DNA of 64,000 nt, from contig NZ_CP147246.1 in assembly GCF_002174455.2 (NCBI RefSeq), forward strand, positions 1,825,501 to 1,889,500, read 5' to 3'. A program made the position numbers and the translations under genes. Of the stretch, positions 47,363 to 56,980 are shown in pieces. This DNA is from Enterococcus sp. 9D6_DIV0238 (GTDB taxonomy: Bacteria; Bacillota; Bacilli; Lactobacillales; Enterococcaceae). Within the stretch, counting starts at the first letter, position 1, and every line of letters begins with the position of its first letter. The notes under the pieces are model-generated. The model worked only from the letters and a program-made list of their open reading frames with translations, was not told where the DNA came from and did not search any database.

Positions 47363-47569
47363 ATCTTTCTCCTTATTTTTAAATTTAACTCAAACTATTA
47401 AACCAGTACAAGTTTGCTTTTTGAAAAGTAGCAGTGCAGTATTTGAAATATTTTACTCCGCATTATAATAACTATCTTTTTCTAAATATATAATTATATC
47501 AACAAATTGATTATATCAAAAAAACATGGTAATTCTCAAATAGAACTCTTTAACTCATAATATAAAAAA

Positions 47570-47602
47570 CTCTCGCTCAAACAAGAATGTTTGAAACGAG
47601 AG
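47570..47602 (-). terminator. Second terminator inside the island edge
   Basis: CTCTCG (47570-47575) pairs with CGAGAG (47597-47602), with inner AAACA/TGTTT and a T-run on the minus strand. It would shield island genes from rpsI transcription. Confidence 0.7.
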
Positions 47603-47644
47603 CATACATTATTGACCAGACTAGTGCCAGACTAGTATTAAATT

Positions 47645-47754
47645 GAAAAAAACGTTTCGCAAACTGAATTGCGAAACGTCTGAAATGTTGATATATAAGA
47701 TATATTAACGTTTTGAGAATTGTGAAGCTTTACGTGCTTTCTTAAGACCTGGTT
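47645..47754. repeat. Right direct repeat: functional rpsI 3' end and terminator
   Basis: Partner of the repeat at 37549-37658, covering the last ~16 codons of rpsI plus its terminator. The reading frame here is intact. Confidence 0.85.
47652..47679 (-). terminator. Terminator of the rplM-rpsI operon
   Basis: ACGTTTCGCAA (47652-47662) pairs perfectly with TTGCGAAACGT (47669-47679), with a T-run on the minus strand. Confidence 0.85.
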
Positions 47755-48097
47755 TTTTACGTTCTACCATACGGGCATCACGAGTAAGAAGTCCAGCGCG
47801 TTTTAAAGCTCCGCGGAAGTCAGGATCTACTTCTAATAATGCACGAGCGATACCGTGACGGATCGCACCTGATTGACCAGAGTAGCCTCCACCGTTTACG
47901 TTTACGATAACATCATAAGCGCCTTTAGTTTCAGTTACGCCAAATGGTTGGTTGATAACTTCACGCAAGTCAGCGTGTGGAATATATTCTTCAACGTCTT
48001 TTTTGTTTACAGTAATTTTACCAGTACCTGGTACTAAACGTACGCGGGCAACAGATTTTTTACGACGGCCAGTGCCGCTATATTGTACTTGTGCCAA
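47705..48097 (-). CDS. rpsI: 30S ribosomal protein S9
   Basis: S9 binds 16S rRNA in the small-subunit head, and its C-terminal tail reaches the P-site tRNA. The 130 residues begin [20 protein letters not shown] and end SQFSKR, the conserved tail ending in Lys-Arg. It is co-transcribed with rplM, 13 bp upstream. The 3' end is the insertion site of the adjacent island and remains intact. Confidence 0.97.
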   Translation of the reverse strand: MAQVQYSGTGRRKKSVARVRLVPGTGKITVNKKDVEEYIPHADLREVINQPFGVTETKGAYDVIVNVNGGGYSGQSGAIRHGIARALLEVDPDFRGALKRAGLLTRDARMVERKKPGLKKARKASQFSKR

Positions 48098-48110
48098 TGA
48101 ATTTCCCTCC

Positions 48111-48554
48111 TTAAATTAGGTTAGTGATATCTAATACTTCTGGTTGTTGTGCAGCATGTGGATGCTCAGCACCACCGTACACGTTTAATTTAGTCAATTG
48201 TTTGCGGCCTAAAGTGTTTTTAGGTAGCATGCCTTTGATTGAGTTTTCGATCAAACGACGAGAATTTTTATCACGCAATTCACCAGCAGTAACAGATTTC
48301 AATCCACCTGGGTATTGGCTATGACGGTAGTAAATTTTGTCAGTTGCTTTGTTTCCAGTTAATTTCACTTGATCCGCATTGATTACAATTACGAAATCTC
48401 CAGTATCCACATGAGGTGTGAATGTTGGTTTATTTTTTCCACGTAGGATAGAAGCAACCACAGCTGAAAGGCGTCCCAAAGGAACATCAGTTGCGTCTAC
48501 TACGTACCATTTACGTTCTACTTCGCCAGTTTTGGCCATATATGTTGTACGCAC
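48111..48554 (-). CDS. rplM: 50S ribosomal protein L13
   Basis: L13 is an early assembly protein of the large subunit. The 147 residues include [17 protein letters not shown] and the C-terminal [12 protein letters not shown]. The start is GTG at 48554, with GGAGG eight bases upstream; this matches the VRTTYMAK start of relatives. A longer open frame to 48668 overlaps the promoter and is not coding. It is first in the rplM-rpsI operon. Confidence 0.96.
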   Translation of the reverse strand: MRTTYMAKTGEVERKWYVVDATDVPLGRLSAVVASILRGKNKPTFTPHVDTGDFVIVINADQVKLTGNKATDKIYYRHSQYPGGLKSVTAGELRDKNSRRLIENSIKGMLPKNTLGRKQLTKLNVYGGAEHPHAAQQPEVLDITNLI

Positions 48555-48638
48555 GTTTTTTTCCTCCAATTTTCTATTCGATGTTTGACATACACTTGAG
48601 TTTCCGGGGCTCATTGTGGGGCAAACAATACCATTTAA
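48555..48638 (-). promoter_or_regulatory. Possible L13 leader (ribosomal autoregulatory RNA)
   Basis: The transcript leader contains TTGTTTGCCCCACA and CCGGAAACTC, and TGTTTG can pair with CAAACA downstream. Position and size fit the Firmicutes L13 leader; the match is from memory. Confidence 0.45.
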
Positions 48639-48639
48639 C

Positions 48640-48668
48640 ATAATACCCTCTATCACCAGTAAAGTCAA
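48640..48668 (-). promoter_or_regulatory. Promoter of rplM-rpsI
   Basis: On the minus strand TTGACT (48663-48668), 17 bp, TATTAT (48640-48645). Confidence 0.8.
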
Positions 48669-48823
48669 TGGATTTCTGCGGTTTCTCGCTATTTTTCTTC
48701 TATTTTTTTCCGTCTAAAAATAATTATTTCCTGATTTGAAATAGAATACTCAAAAATAAGCGTATTATCTATTACGCACTTCTCTAGCCATTTTATGCAT
48801 ATTTTTCCTAATTAAAACAATTT

Positions 48824-48877
48824 TATGTATATTTATTTATAAAAAGTATTGATTTTTGTATTTTTGGGTGCTATGAT
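48824..48877 (+). promoter_or_regulatory. argG promoter with upstream ArgR/AhrC box
   Basis: TTGATT (48849-48854), 17 bp, TATGAT (48872-48877). TATGTATATTTATTTATA (48824-48841) matches the ARG-box pattern TNTGNAT-4-ATNCANA with one change. A weaker half-match is at 48794-48810. Confidence 0.65.
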
Positions 48878-48922
48878 GAGAACAATCAAAAAAAGATAAC
48901 AAAAATGAAGGAGTGTTCCAGA

Positions 48923-50131
48923 ATGAAAGAAAAAGTTGTTTTAGCTTATTCCGGAGGTTTAGATACCTCTGTTGCTGTTAAATGGTTGGTCGATGAAGGC
49001 TATGATGTGATCGCTTATTGTTTAGATGTTGGCGAGAAGAAGGATCTAGACTTCATCAAGAAAAAAGCATTGGAAGTTGGTGCTTCTGCTTCTTATACGA
49101 TCGATGCTAAAGAAGAATTCGCGCAAGATTTTGCATTGATCGCATTGCAGGGACATACCTTTTATGAACAATCTTATCCATTGGTTTCTGCTCTTTCACG
49201 TCCTTTGATCGCTAAAAAATTAGTCGAGCTTGCTCACGAGACTGGTGCGACAACGATCGCTCACGGCTGTACAGGAAAAGGGAATGATCAAGTCCGTTTT
49301 GAAGTGGCGATCAATGCTCTTGCACCTGAGCTGAAAGTTATTGCACCTGTTCGTGAATGGAAGTGGTCACGGGAAGAAGAGATCAACTATGCTAAAGAAA
49401 AAGGTGTACCGGTTCCTGCTGATTTAGACAATCCTTACTCTGTCGATCAGAACTTATGGGGACGTGCCAATGAATGCGGTATTCTAGAAGATCCTTGGGC
49501 AACTCCGCCAGAAGGTGCTTACGAACTGACTGTCAGCTTGGAAGATGCTCCGAATACGCCTGATATTATCGAGCTGACTTTTGTTGAAGGTGTGCCGACA
49601 GCGATCAATGGCAAGGAAATGTTATTATCTGATTTGATTTTAGAATTGAATGAACTAGCAGGAAAACACGGTATCGGTCGGATCGACCACGTTGAAAACC
49701 GTTTAGTTGGGATCAAATCCCGTGAGGTTTATGAATGTCCTGCTGCGATCACATTGATGGCTGCTCATAAAGAGCTGGAGGATTTAACGTTTGTCCGTGA
49801 AGTCGCTCATTTTAAGCCGATCATTGAAAATCAGCTATCACAAATTATCTACAATGGTTTATGGTTCAACCCGCTGACAGATGCCTTGATCGCTTTCTTG
49901 AAGTCTACACAAAAATACGTCAACGGCGTAGTTCGTGTGAAGCTTTTCAAAGGCCACGCAATCGTTGAAGGACGTAAGTCAGCAAACAGCCTATACAATG
50001 AAAATTTGGCGACCTATACTTCAGCTGACACCTTCGACCAAGATGCTGCTGTTGGTTTCATCAAGCTTTGGGGGCTTCCAACAAAAGTCAACGCTGAAGT
50101 CCAAGCATCTTTGCATAAAAACAACGATTAG
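48923..50131 (+). CDS. argG: Argininosuccinate synthase
   Basis: Joins citrulline and aspartate with ATP in arginine synthesis. The 402-residue protein starts [15 protein letters not shown] (P-loop of the N-type ATP pyrophosphatase) and has [14 protein letters not shown] (about 113-126) and the conserved SPEEAY-region equivalent GAYELT. The ATG at 48923 follows AAGGAG; an earlier ATG at 48905 overlaps that site. argH follows in the same direction after 220 bp with its own ArgR box. Confidence 0.96.
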   Translation: MKEKVVLAYSGGLDTSVAVKWLVDEGYDVIAYCLDVGEKKDLDFIKKKALEVGASASYTIDAKEEFAQDFALIALQGHTFYEQSYPLVSALSRPLIAKKLVELAHETGATTIAHGCTGKGNDQVRFEVAINALAPELKVIAPVREWKWSREEEINYAKEKGVPVPADLDNPYSVDQNLWGRANECGILEDPWATPPEGAYELTVSLEDAPNTPDIIELTFVEGVPTAINGKEMLLSDLILELNELAGKHGIGRIDHVENRLVGIKSREVYECPAAITLMAAHKELEDLTFVREVAHFKPIIENQLSQIIYNGLWFNPLTDALIAFLKSTQKYVNGVVRVKLFKGHAIVEGRKSANSLYNENLATYTSADTFDQDAAVGFIKLWGLPTKVNAEVQASLHKNND

Positions 50132-50151
50132 CATTTTTGCTTTTCATATGT

Positions 50152-50269
50152 TAGATCAAATAGTGAGATACCATTTGCGGGCAACGCAAATAAATGTATC
50201 CTGATCTATCCAGACTAACGACATATCTCAAGAGAATTTCCTTTTGATCTGCGGATCAAAATAAGGAAA
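50152..50269 (+). other. Two large hairpins between argG and argH
   Basis: TAGATCA (50152-50158)/TGATCTA (50202-50208) encloses ATTTGCG/CGCAAAT. A second stem-loop pairs TTTCCTTTTGATC (50237-50249) with GATCAAAATAAGGAAA (50254-50269). Neither is followed by a T-run, so they are not standard terminators. Confidence 0.5.
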
Positions 50270-50318
50270 TCGATACGTCTACAGTCATTTCTTTAAACTA
50301 TTTTATAGACGTTTTAAT

Positions 50319-50336
50319 AATGCATATTCATACATA
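50319..50336 (+). promoter_or_regulatory. ArgR/AhrC box before argH
   Basis: AATGCATATTCATACATA fits NNTGNAT-4-ATNCANN completely, 16 bp upstream of the argH start. Confidence 0.65.
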
Positions 50337-50351
50337 AATGAGGTGAGTACG

Positions 50352-51752
50352 ATGAAGAAATTATGGGGCGGTCGTTTTGAAGGTAAAAGTGAGGCCTGGA
50401 TCGATGCATTTGGTGCTTCGATCACTTTCGATCAACAATTAGCGCAACAAGATATTACTGGCAGTTTGGCCCATGTCAAAATGTTGGCGAAAACGGAGAT
50501 TTTAACCCAAGATGAAGCAGAACAAATCACGAATGGTTTAAAGACTCTTCAAGTTAAACTAACTGCAGGCGAGCTGGAATTCAGTATAGAAAATGAAGAT
50601 ATCCATCTTAATATCGAAACGCATTTACATGATGAAATCGGTCCTGTAGCGGGAAAACTCCACACTGGACGTAGCCGAAATGATCAAGTAGCAACAGATA
50701 TGCACCTATATCTGAAAGAAACGGTTCAAGAGGTTATTGAAAAAATTCAGCTTTTCCGCCAAGTATTAGTTCAAAAAGCTGAAGAAAATATTGAGACTAT
50801 CATGCCGGGATATACTCATTTGCAGCATGCTCAGCCTATTTCATTCGGGCACCATATGATGGCTTATTACGGCATGCTGACACGCGATCAGGAACGTTTT
50901 TCTGAAAGTCTAAAACGAATCGACATTTCACCTTTGGGCTGTGCTGCTTTAGCAGGCACGACTTTTCCGATCGACCGAGCGTATTCAGCTGAGTTATTAG
51001 GGTTCTCTTCTATTTACGATAATAGTCTGGATGGCGTTAGTGATCGAGATTTTATCTTAGAATTTCTTAGTAACAGTTCGATCATGATGATGCATCTTTC
51101 TCGTTTTTGCGAGGAAATCATTTTGTGGTGCAGTCATGAATTTCAGTTCATTGAACTGACAGATACCTTCTCTACAGGAAGTTCGATCATGCCGCAGAAA
51201 AAGAATCCGGACATGGCGGAATTGATACGCGGAAAGTCAGGTCGCGTATATGGCAATTTATTCAGCCTTTTAACGGTTTTAAAAGGGTTGCCTTTAGCTT
51301 ATAACAAGGATCTTCAAGAAGACAAAGAAGGCATGTTTGACACAGCACAGACGATTCTAACTAGCTTAGAGATCATGGCTGGCATGGTCGAAACAATGTC
51401 CTTGAATAAAGAAACCATGGAAAAATCGACTGAAAAAGATTTTTCGAACGCCACTGAGCTTGCTGATTACCTTGCTAATAAAGGCTTACCTTTCCGCCAA
51501 GCGCATGAAATCGTTGGGAAATTAGTGCTCGATTGTACGAAAAAAGGGATCTACTTACAGGATATTCCTTTAGAAGAATATCAAGCAGTAACACCACTTA
51601 TTGAAGCGGATATCTATCAAACATTAGCTTCAAAAACAGCCATTGAGCGCCGTCATTCCTATGGTGGTACTGGCTTCGACCAAGTAAGAGCGGCTGTCGA
51701 ACGCGGAAAAGAAGCATTAAAAAAAGAAGACAAAAAAAACACTACAAAATAG
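50352..51752 (+). CDS. argH: Argininosuccinate lyase
   Basis: Cleaves argininosuccinate to arginine and fumarate. The 466 residues carry the fumarase/aspartase signature [11 protein letters not shown] (about 280) and HTGRSRNDQ. The ATG at 50352 has GAGGTGAG upstream; a GTG nine bases earlier lies inside that site. It completes the arginine pathway step begun by argG. A terminator overlaps its stop codon. Confidence 0.96.
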   Translation: MKKLWGGRFEGKSEAWIDAFGASITFDQQLAQQDITGSLAHVKMLAKTEILTQDEAEQITNGLKTLQVKLTAGELEFSIENEDIHLNIETHLHDEIGPVAGKLHTGRSRNDQVATDMHLYLKETVQEVIEKIQLFRQVLVQKAEENIETIMPGYTHLQHAQPISFGHHMMAYYGMLTRDQERFSESLKRIDISPLGCAALAGTTFPIDRAYSAELLGFSSIYDNSLDGVSDRDFILEFLSNSSIMMMHLSRFCEEIILWCSHEFQFIELTDTFSTGSSIMPQKKNPDMAELIRGKSGRVYGNLFSLLTVLKGLPLAYNKDLQEDKEGMFDTAQTILTSLEIMAGMVETMSLNKETMEKSTEKDFSNATELADYLANKGLPFRQAHEIVGKLVLDCTKKGIYLQDIPLEEYQAVTPLIEADIYQTLASKTAIERRHSYGGTGFDQVRAAVERGKEALKKEDKKNTTK

Positions 51753-51774
51753 ACTTTTATTTTGTAGTGTTTTT
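51735..51774 (+). terminator. Terminator of argH
   Basis: AAAAACACTACAAAAT (51735-51750) pairs with ATTTTGTAGTGTTTTT (51759-51774); the stop codon lies in the loop side of the stem. Confidence 0.85.
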
Positions 51775-51784
51775 GATCATCTAA

Positions 51785-52273
51785 TTAACGAGTTTTCGTA
51801 CGTGAATCTGCATCGATACCAGGTGCTTTACCTAATTTTGCTTGCAACATCCAAATATTTTTTTCGATATCTGTTTTGTTTGCAATAAAGATATCTTGTG
51901 TAGAATCGTCGCCTTCATCGCCAGAAACGTCAATTCCTTTTTGATATAGATCCGCTAAGTAACGATAGCCTTCTACTAATTTTTCCATACGTTCAGGAAT
52001 CGTACGTTCATACGTACCAATTTCATCTTCAATTCCAGTATGGTCAGCAAATTCTTGTAATGTTGAATATGGAGCGCCGTCTAATGTGATCAAACGTTCA
52101 GAGATAACGTCTAACTGGTCATTGATTTCGTCCATAAGCTCATCCATTTTTGGGTGTAGCGTCAAGAATTCTGGTCCGCGCATATACCAATGTGTTTGGT
52201 GGATCACTACTGAAAACTGGCTTAAATCTGCAACTAGTTGGTTCAAGACTTCTTTTGTTTGTTCAAATTTCAT
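51785..52273 (-). CDS. dps: Dps-family ferritin-like protein
   Basis: Stores iron and protects DNA by oxidising Fe(II) with peroxide, as a 12-subunit shell. The 162 residues have the ferroxidase histidines in HQTHWYMRG (His25, His28) and the acidic FLTLHPKMDELMDEI. AGGAGG precedes the ATG at 52273. A PerR-like box lies about 100 bp upstream. The basic tail ends RTKTR. Confidence 0.93.
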   Translation of the reverse strand: MKFEQTKEVLNQLVADLSQFSVVIHQTHWYMRGPEFLTLHPKMDELMDEINDQLDVISERLITLDGAPYSTLQEFADHTGIEDEIGTYERTIPERMEKLVEGYRYLADLYQKGIDVSGDEGDDSTQDIFIANKTDIEKNIWMLQAKLGKAPGIDADSRTKTR

Positions 52274-52373
52274 TATACATCATCCTCCTAAATATTTTAT
52301 CTACATGTATCATTGTAGTACGAAACGGAAAAAAAGTACACTAAAATCTTTCATTTTTATATTATTTATCATT

Positions 52374-52388
52374 TGATAATAATTATAA
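52374..52388 (-). promoter_or_regulatory. PerR-box-like site upstream of dps
   Basis: TTATAATTATTATCA on the minus strand differs at one base from TTATAATNATTATAA. The location before a peroxide-defence gene supports it. Confidence 0.6.
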
Positions 52389-52396
52389 TCTAATGC

Positions 52397-53134
52397 TTAA
52401 TCATTATTTACGATCGGTTGAGAGTCTAACGAATCAATAATTTCTTTGGCGACCTCATTCATGGCTACTTCCAACTCTTCATTCATCGCATCTACACTTT
52501 CAGCCCCAGCAATAAATGCCAGAAAAAGATTAAAGACTGCATCTTTTTGATCTTCTGGGACAAACCATTTCCCTTTTTCTTTTTCTAGCCGAATCTTAAG
52601 TTCGACCGGATCTGTCTTGATCTTGATCGTTTGAACACGCTCTTCTAGAATTGAAAAAGTTGCGTCTAACGTTTTTTGATCATTATTAGCAAGCTCAGGG
52701 CTCTCCATTGTTTTCTTGACCAATTCTCGTGTCATTTCCTGCATGGCACTGACTAAATCTAAACCTGTAATATAATAAGAAATCGTGGCGCCTTTTTTAT
52801 TTTCATCGATTTGGACAACTTTGTATGATGTCTTCTCTCTCGCTTGTTGTAACAGCTCTTTTGTTAACTGGCTCGATTGTTCTTCTTTCACTTTTGCACC
52901 AGCAGAAGACAGACCGTTAGCAAAATTTTCTTCAAATTTCTTACTATTTTCATCCAATTCTTTGCTAGCTTGTTCACCATCTCGAAATTCTTTTTTAAAT
53001 TTATTACCTTCTTTTTGATAAATCAGACGATCGATCAGTAGCTCACCAGCATCTTCCGCCGAAATCCCCTTCGTCCCGCAACTTGTCAGAAGAAATCCAA
53101 CGACTATCAACGGGACAAACCATAATTTCTTCAT
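52397..53134 (-). CDS. Lipoprotein of unknown function
   Basis: A 245-residue exported lipoprotein. The signal peptide is residues 1-18, with lipobox LLTSC (Cys19), so it is anchored on the outer face of the membrane. The mature part is helical and charged, with a region around 100-180 resembling DUF5105-type lipoproteins (by eye). A good GGAGG site precedes the ATG. It lies 52 bp after the gluconokinase gene and may be co-transcribed with it. Confidence 0.8.
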   Translation of the reverse strand: MKKLWFVPLIVVGFLLTSCGTKGISAEDAGELLIDRLIYQKEGNKFKKEFRDGEQASKELDENSKKFEENFANGLSSAGAKVKEEQSSQLTKELLQQAREKTSYKVVQIDENKKGATISYYITGLDLVSAMQEMTRELVKKTMESPELANNDQKTLDATFSILEERVQTIKIKTDPVELKIRLEKEKGKWFVPEDQKDAVFNLFLAFIAGAESVDAMNEELEVAMNEVAKEIIDSLDSQPIVNND

Positions 53135-53186
53135 CCTCTTTCCTCCATTCTCTCATGTATTAGTAAAATAAGTCCATTGTTATCGA

Positions 53187-54725
53187 TCAAAAAAGTCCGT
53201 CTAAATCAGCTCTCAGTTTTGCCAACTGATGATAACTTGCCGACAATTGCTGCTGCGTAGCCAAGTATATCGGATATAGTTGCTGATAGATCTGATTCCT
53301 AGACGGTGTTGGGATCACCGTTTCATAAATCTGCACATGTTTACAAGCCTGTTCTAGATCATCGATTTTCCCTATGCTCTGCCAGCCAAGTAAAACAGCG
53401 CCCAAAGCTGATGCTTCGATACTTTCCGTCAATGATAATTCATATCCTAAAACATCTGCCATGATTTCTTTAAATACTTCAGAATCTGCAAATCCGCCAG
53501 TTGCACGTATTTCCTGTACAGAACCGCCCAATTCTTCCAGCTCAGTCAGGATTCTTTTAAAGTTTAAGCAAATCCCTTCTATCACTGCCCGCATCATCAT
53601 TTTATCATCATGATTTCGCTTTAAGCCAACAAAACTTCCTGCAGCTTCAGCATCCCATAATGGTGCCCGCTCTCCTAGTAAATAAGGATGAAACAGCAGC
53701 CCTTTCGCACCCGCCGGTACTTCTTTCACCTGTTCCATCACTGCATCATAGGAATTCTTCCCAGCTGTTCGTGCATCCGACTGCACTTCTTTAAGTAGAT
53801 TTTCACAGGCCCAATCAAAAATACCTGCGCCATTACTTGTTGCACCGCCAATGACCCAATGTGTTTCGTCCAGCACACAACAGAAAGTTTCCGCTTGCGG
53901 ATGAACATAAGGCTGATCAACGATATAGCGCAAAGCGCCACTAGTTCCCACAGTTAATGTTGCAGTACCTTTTGCTATCGCGCCAAGACCTAAATTAGAC
54001 AAAGGACCGTCTGCTCCACCCAAAACAAAAATCGTTTGTTCAGTCAACCCTACTTGTTCAGCCAACTCCTTATCAAGTCCAGACATTTGATAGGTAGGTG
54101 AAGCTAATAGTGGTAATTGCTCTTGAGTAATCTGCATTTCTTCCAGTGCTTGCTGATCCCAGTCAAGAGTATGAATATTAAAAAAACCCGTACCCGAAGC
54201 TGTACTAAAATCAGTGATGTATCGATTAAAAAAACGATAAAAAATATACTCTTTCATTCCAATAAATTTTTTTGCGCGGTCAAAAATTTCTGCATGCTGC
54301 TCCTTCAACCAACGTATTTTGTGAAAAGGTGTCATCGGATGCATCGGCATCCCTGTATTCTGATAAATCGTTTGTCCCAATAACGTATTTTTGAATGCTT
54401 CAGCATATTTTTCTGCGCGATTATCCGCCCAGGTAATCACTCTTGTCAGTGGCTGCCCGTTTTCATCTACGGCAATCAGCCCATGCATCGCTGTTGAAAA
54501 TGAGATCACAGAAATTTCTAAGGGCTGAACGGCTGACACTACTTGCCCAATGCACGAGACAGCCGCTTGAAAAATCTGCTCTACATCCTGCTCTGCCATC
54601 CCCTCTGTTTCCTGGATCAGCGGATAGCGAACATACGCTGATGTTCGAACAGTTCCATCTTCGTTAAAGCCAACTGCTTTTGTTTGTGTCGTTCCGATAT
54701 CTACACCGATCGCTACTTTTTCCAT
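53187..54725 (-). CDS. FGGY-family sugar kinase, probable gluconokinase
   Basis: Phosphorylates a sugar or sugar acid. The 512-residue protein starts VAIGVDIGTTQTKAV (phosphate 1 motif) and has the FGGY signatures VITWADNRAEKYAE and GGFADSEVFKEIMADVLG; GMAEQDVEQIF and the length match Bacillus-type GntK. No gnt permease or 6-phosphogluconate dehydrogenase is adjacent, so xylulokinase or another FGGY kinase is possible. A ribosome site GGAG precedes the ATG. Confidence 0.85.
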   Translation of the reverse strand: MEKVAIGVDIGTTQTKAVGFNEDGTVRTSAYVRYPLIQETEGMAEQDVEQIFQAAVSCIGQVVSAVQPLEISVISFSTAMHGLIAVDENGQPLTRVITWADNRAEKYAEAFKNTLLGQTIYQNTGMPMHPMTPFHKIRWLKEQHAEIFDRAKKFIGMKEYIFYRFFNRYITDFSTASGTGFFNIHTLDWDQQALEEMQITQEQLPLLASPTYQMSGLDKELAEQVGLTEQTIFVLGGADGPLSNLGLGAIAKGTATLTVGTSGALRYIVDQPYVHPQAETFCCVLDETHWVIGGATSNGAGIFDWACENLLKEVQSDARTAGKNSYDAVMEQVKEVPAGAKGLLFHPYLLGERAPLWDAEAAGSFVGLKRNHDDKMMMRAVIEGICLNFKRILTELEELGGSVQEIRATGGFADSEVFKEIMADVLGYELSLTESIEASALGAVLLGWQSIGKIDDLEQACKHVQIYETVIPTPSRNQIYQQLYPIYLATQQQLSASYHQLAKLRADLDGLF

Positions 54726-54827
54726 TTCCTCGCTCCTTTTCTCTTACTCCAATTATTCCTAATAAAAAAATATTTGTCTAGTTAAAAAAGGAATTATTTG
54801 CGTATTTTTATTTAGGGGAGGGATTTT

Positions 54828-55517
54828 ATGTGGTTGTTTCAGTTTATTATTGGCAGTGTCGTCGGTTCATTTATTTGTTTAGTCGCTGAACGGGTACCGA
54901 TCGGGAAGTCTATTGTGGTTCCTCCATCACAGTGTCCGGATTGTCAGACTAAGTTACGATTTTTTGAGTTGATTCCAATTGTCTCCATTATTTTATTAAA
55001 ATTCCGTTGTTGTTACTGTCACCATAAATTGCCAGTCAGTTATTTGTTTAGTGAGTTTATTATTGGTTTTCTATTTCTATTGACCGATTTTGGTAACAGT
55101 TATTCCATGTATATTTTCTTCTTTTCACTTACCGCATTTATTTTGACTTTAACGGATATTTTTTATTTGATTGTGGAGCCTAAGCTTTTTTACCCCTTCT
55201 TATTGCTGCTATGTGGTTTTCACTATTTTTTAGACTTGCCCTTTCATGTAATTACCGGCGTCTTCCTATTCATTATTCTGACTAGCTTCAATTATGTATT
55301 CACAGAGGCTATTGGAGGTGGAGATATCCTTTTGATCACCTCTTGGGGAGTGTTGCTCGGCAATAAATCATTGATTTTACTATTATTTATTGCCAGTGGC
55401 TGTGCATTATCCGTTTCATTATTTTGCCGTCTTATTTTAAATCAAAAAATAGAACAGCTTCCATTTGTTCCATTTTTAGCATTCGCCTTATTTCTGATAC
55501 TTTATCTAGATAAATAA
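54828..55517 (+). CDS. Type IV prepilin peptidase (ComC-like, A24)
   Basis: A membrane aspartyl protease that cleaves, and may methylate, prepilins. The 229 residues show the N-terminal GSFICLVAERVP, a cytoplasmic zinc knot (CPDC at 36-39, CCYC at 61-64), the catalytic Asp110 in LTLTD and Asp166 in GGGD, and about seven helices. No pilin or com genes are near, as is common for comC. GGGAGG precedes the ATG at 54828. Confidence 0.9.
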   Translation: MWLFQFIIGSVVGSFICLVAERVPIGKSIVVPPSQCPDCQTKLRFFELIPIVSIILLKFRCCYCHHKLPVSYLFSEFIIGFLFLLTDFGNSYSMYIFFFSLTAFILTLTDIFYLIVEPKLFYPFLLLLCGFHYFLDLPFHVITGVFLFIILTSFNYVFTEAIGGGDILLITSWGVLLGNKSLILLLFIASGCALSVSLFCRLILNQKIEQLPFVPFLAFALFLILYLDK

Positions 55518-55518
55518 A

Positions 55519-55546
55519 GAGATAAGAGCAATAATGCCCTTATCTC
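55519..55546. terminator. Hairpin between convergent genes
   Basis: GAGATAAGAGC (55519-55529) pairs with GCCCTTATCTC (55536-55546), with T-rich sequence on both sides. Confidence 0.65.
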
Positions 55547-55559
55547 CCTTTCTCTCGTT

Positions 55560-56937
<1,378 letters not shown>

Positions 56938-56940
56938 AAC

Positions 56941-56979
56941 AAAAAAGCTAGAATCGATTACGATTCTAGCTTTTTTTTG
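56941..56979. terminator. Strong bidirectional terminator
   Basis: AAAAAAGCTAGAATC pairs with GATTCTAGCTTTTTT across a 7-nt loop; it serves the NagB-like gene and rpoC. Confidence 0.9.
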
Positions 56980-56980
56980 T

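Larger units (their letters stand above)
37549..47754. mobile_element. ~10-kb genomic island inserted at the 3' end of rpsI
   Basis: Bounded by 110-bp direct repeats of the rpsI 3' end and its terminator, with an intact S9 end preserved at the right side, as for integrases that target the ends of conserved genes. The interior is visibly more AT-rich than the flanks and holds a DUF4365-like/DUF4238 pair, a sigma-70 factor/RecQ-like helicase pair and a decayed XRE gene. No recombinase is present, so the element is a remnant or needs help in trans. The flanking XRE/small gene pair (36779-37452) lies outside this repeat. Confidence 0.75.

Noticed and set aside
37140..47640. Integrase or transposase for the rpsI island
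   Set aside because: All long frames were read; none shows a tyrosine or serine recombinase motif or a DDE pattern.
48555..48668. N-terminal extension of L13 by 38 codons
   Set aside because: It covers the rplM promoter and leader; the GTG at 48554 with GGAGG gives the conserved L13 start.
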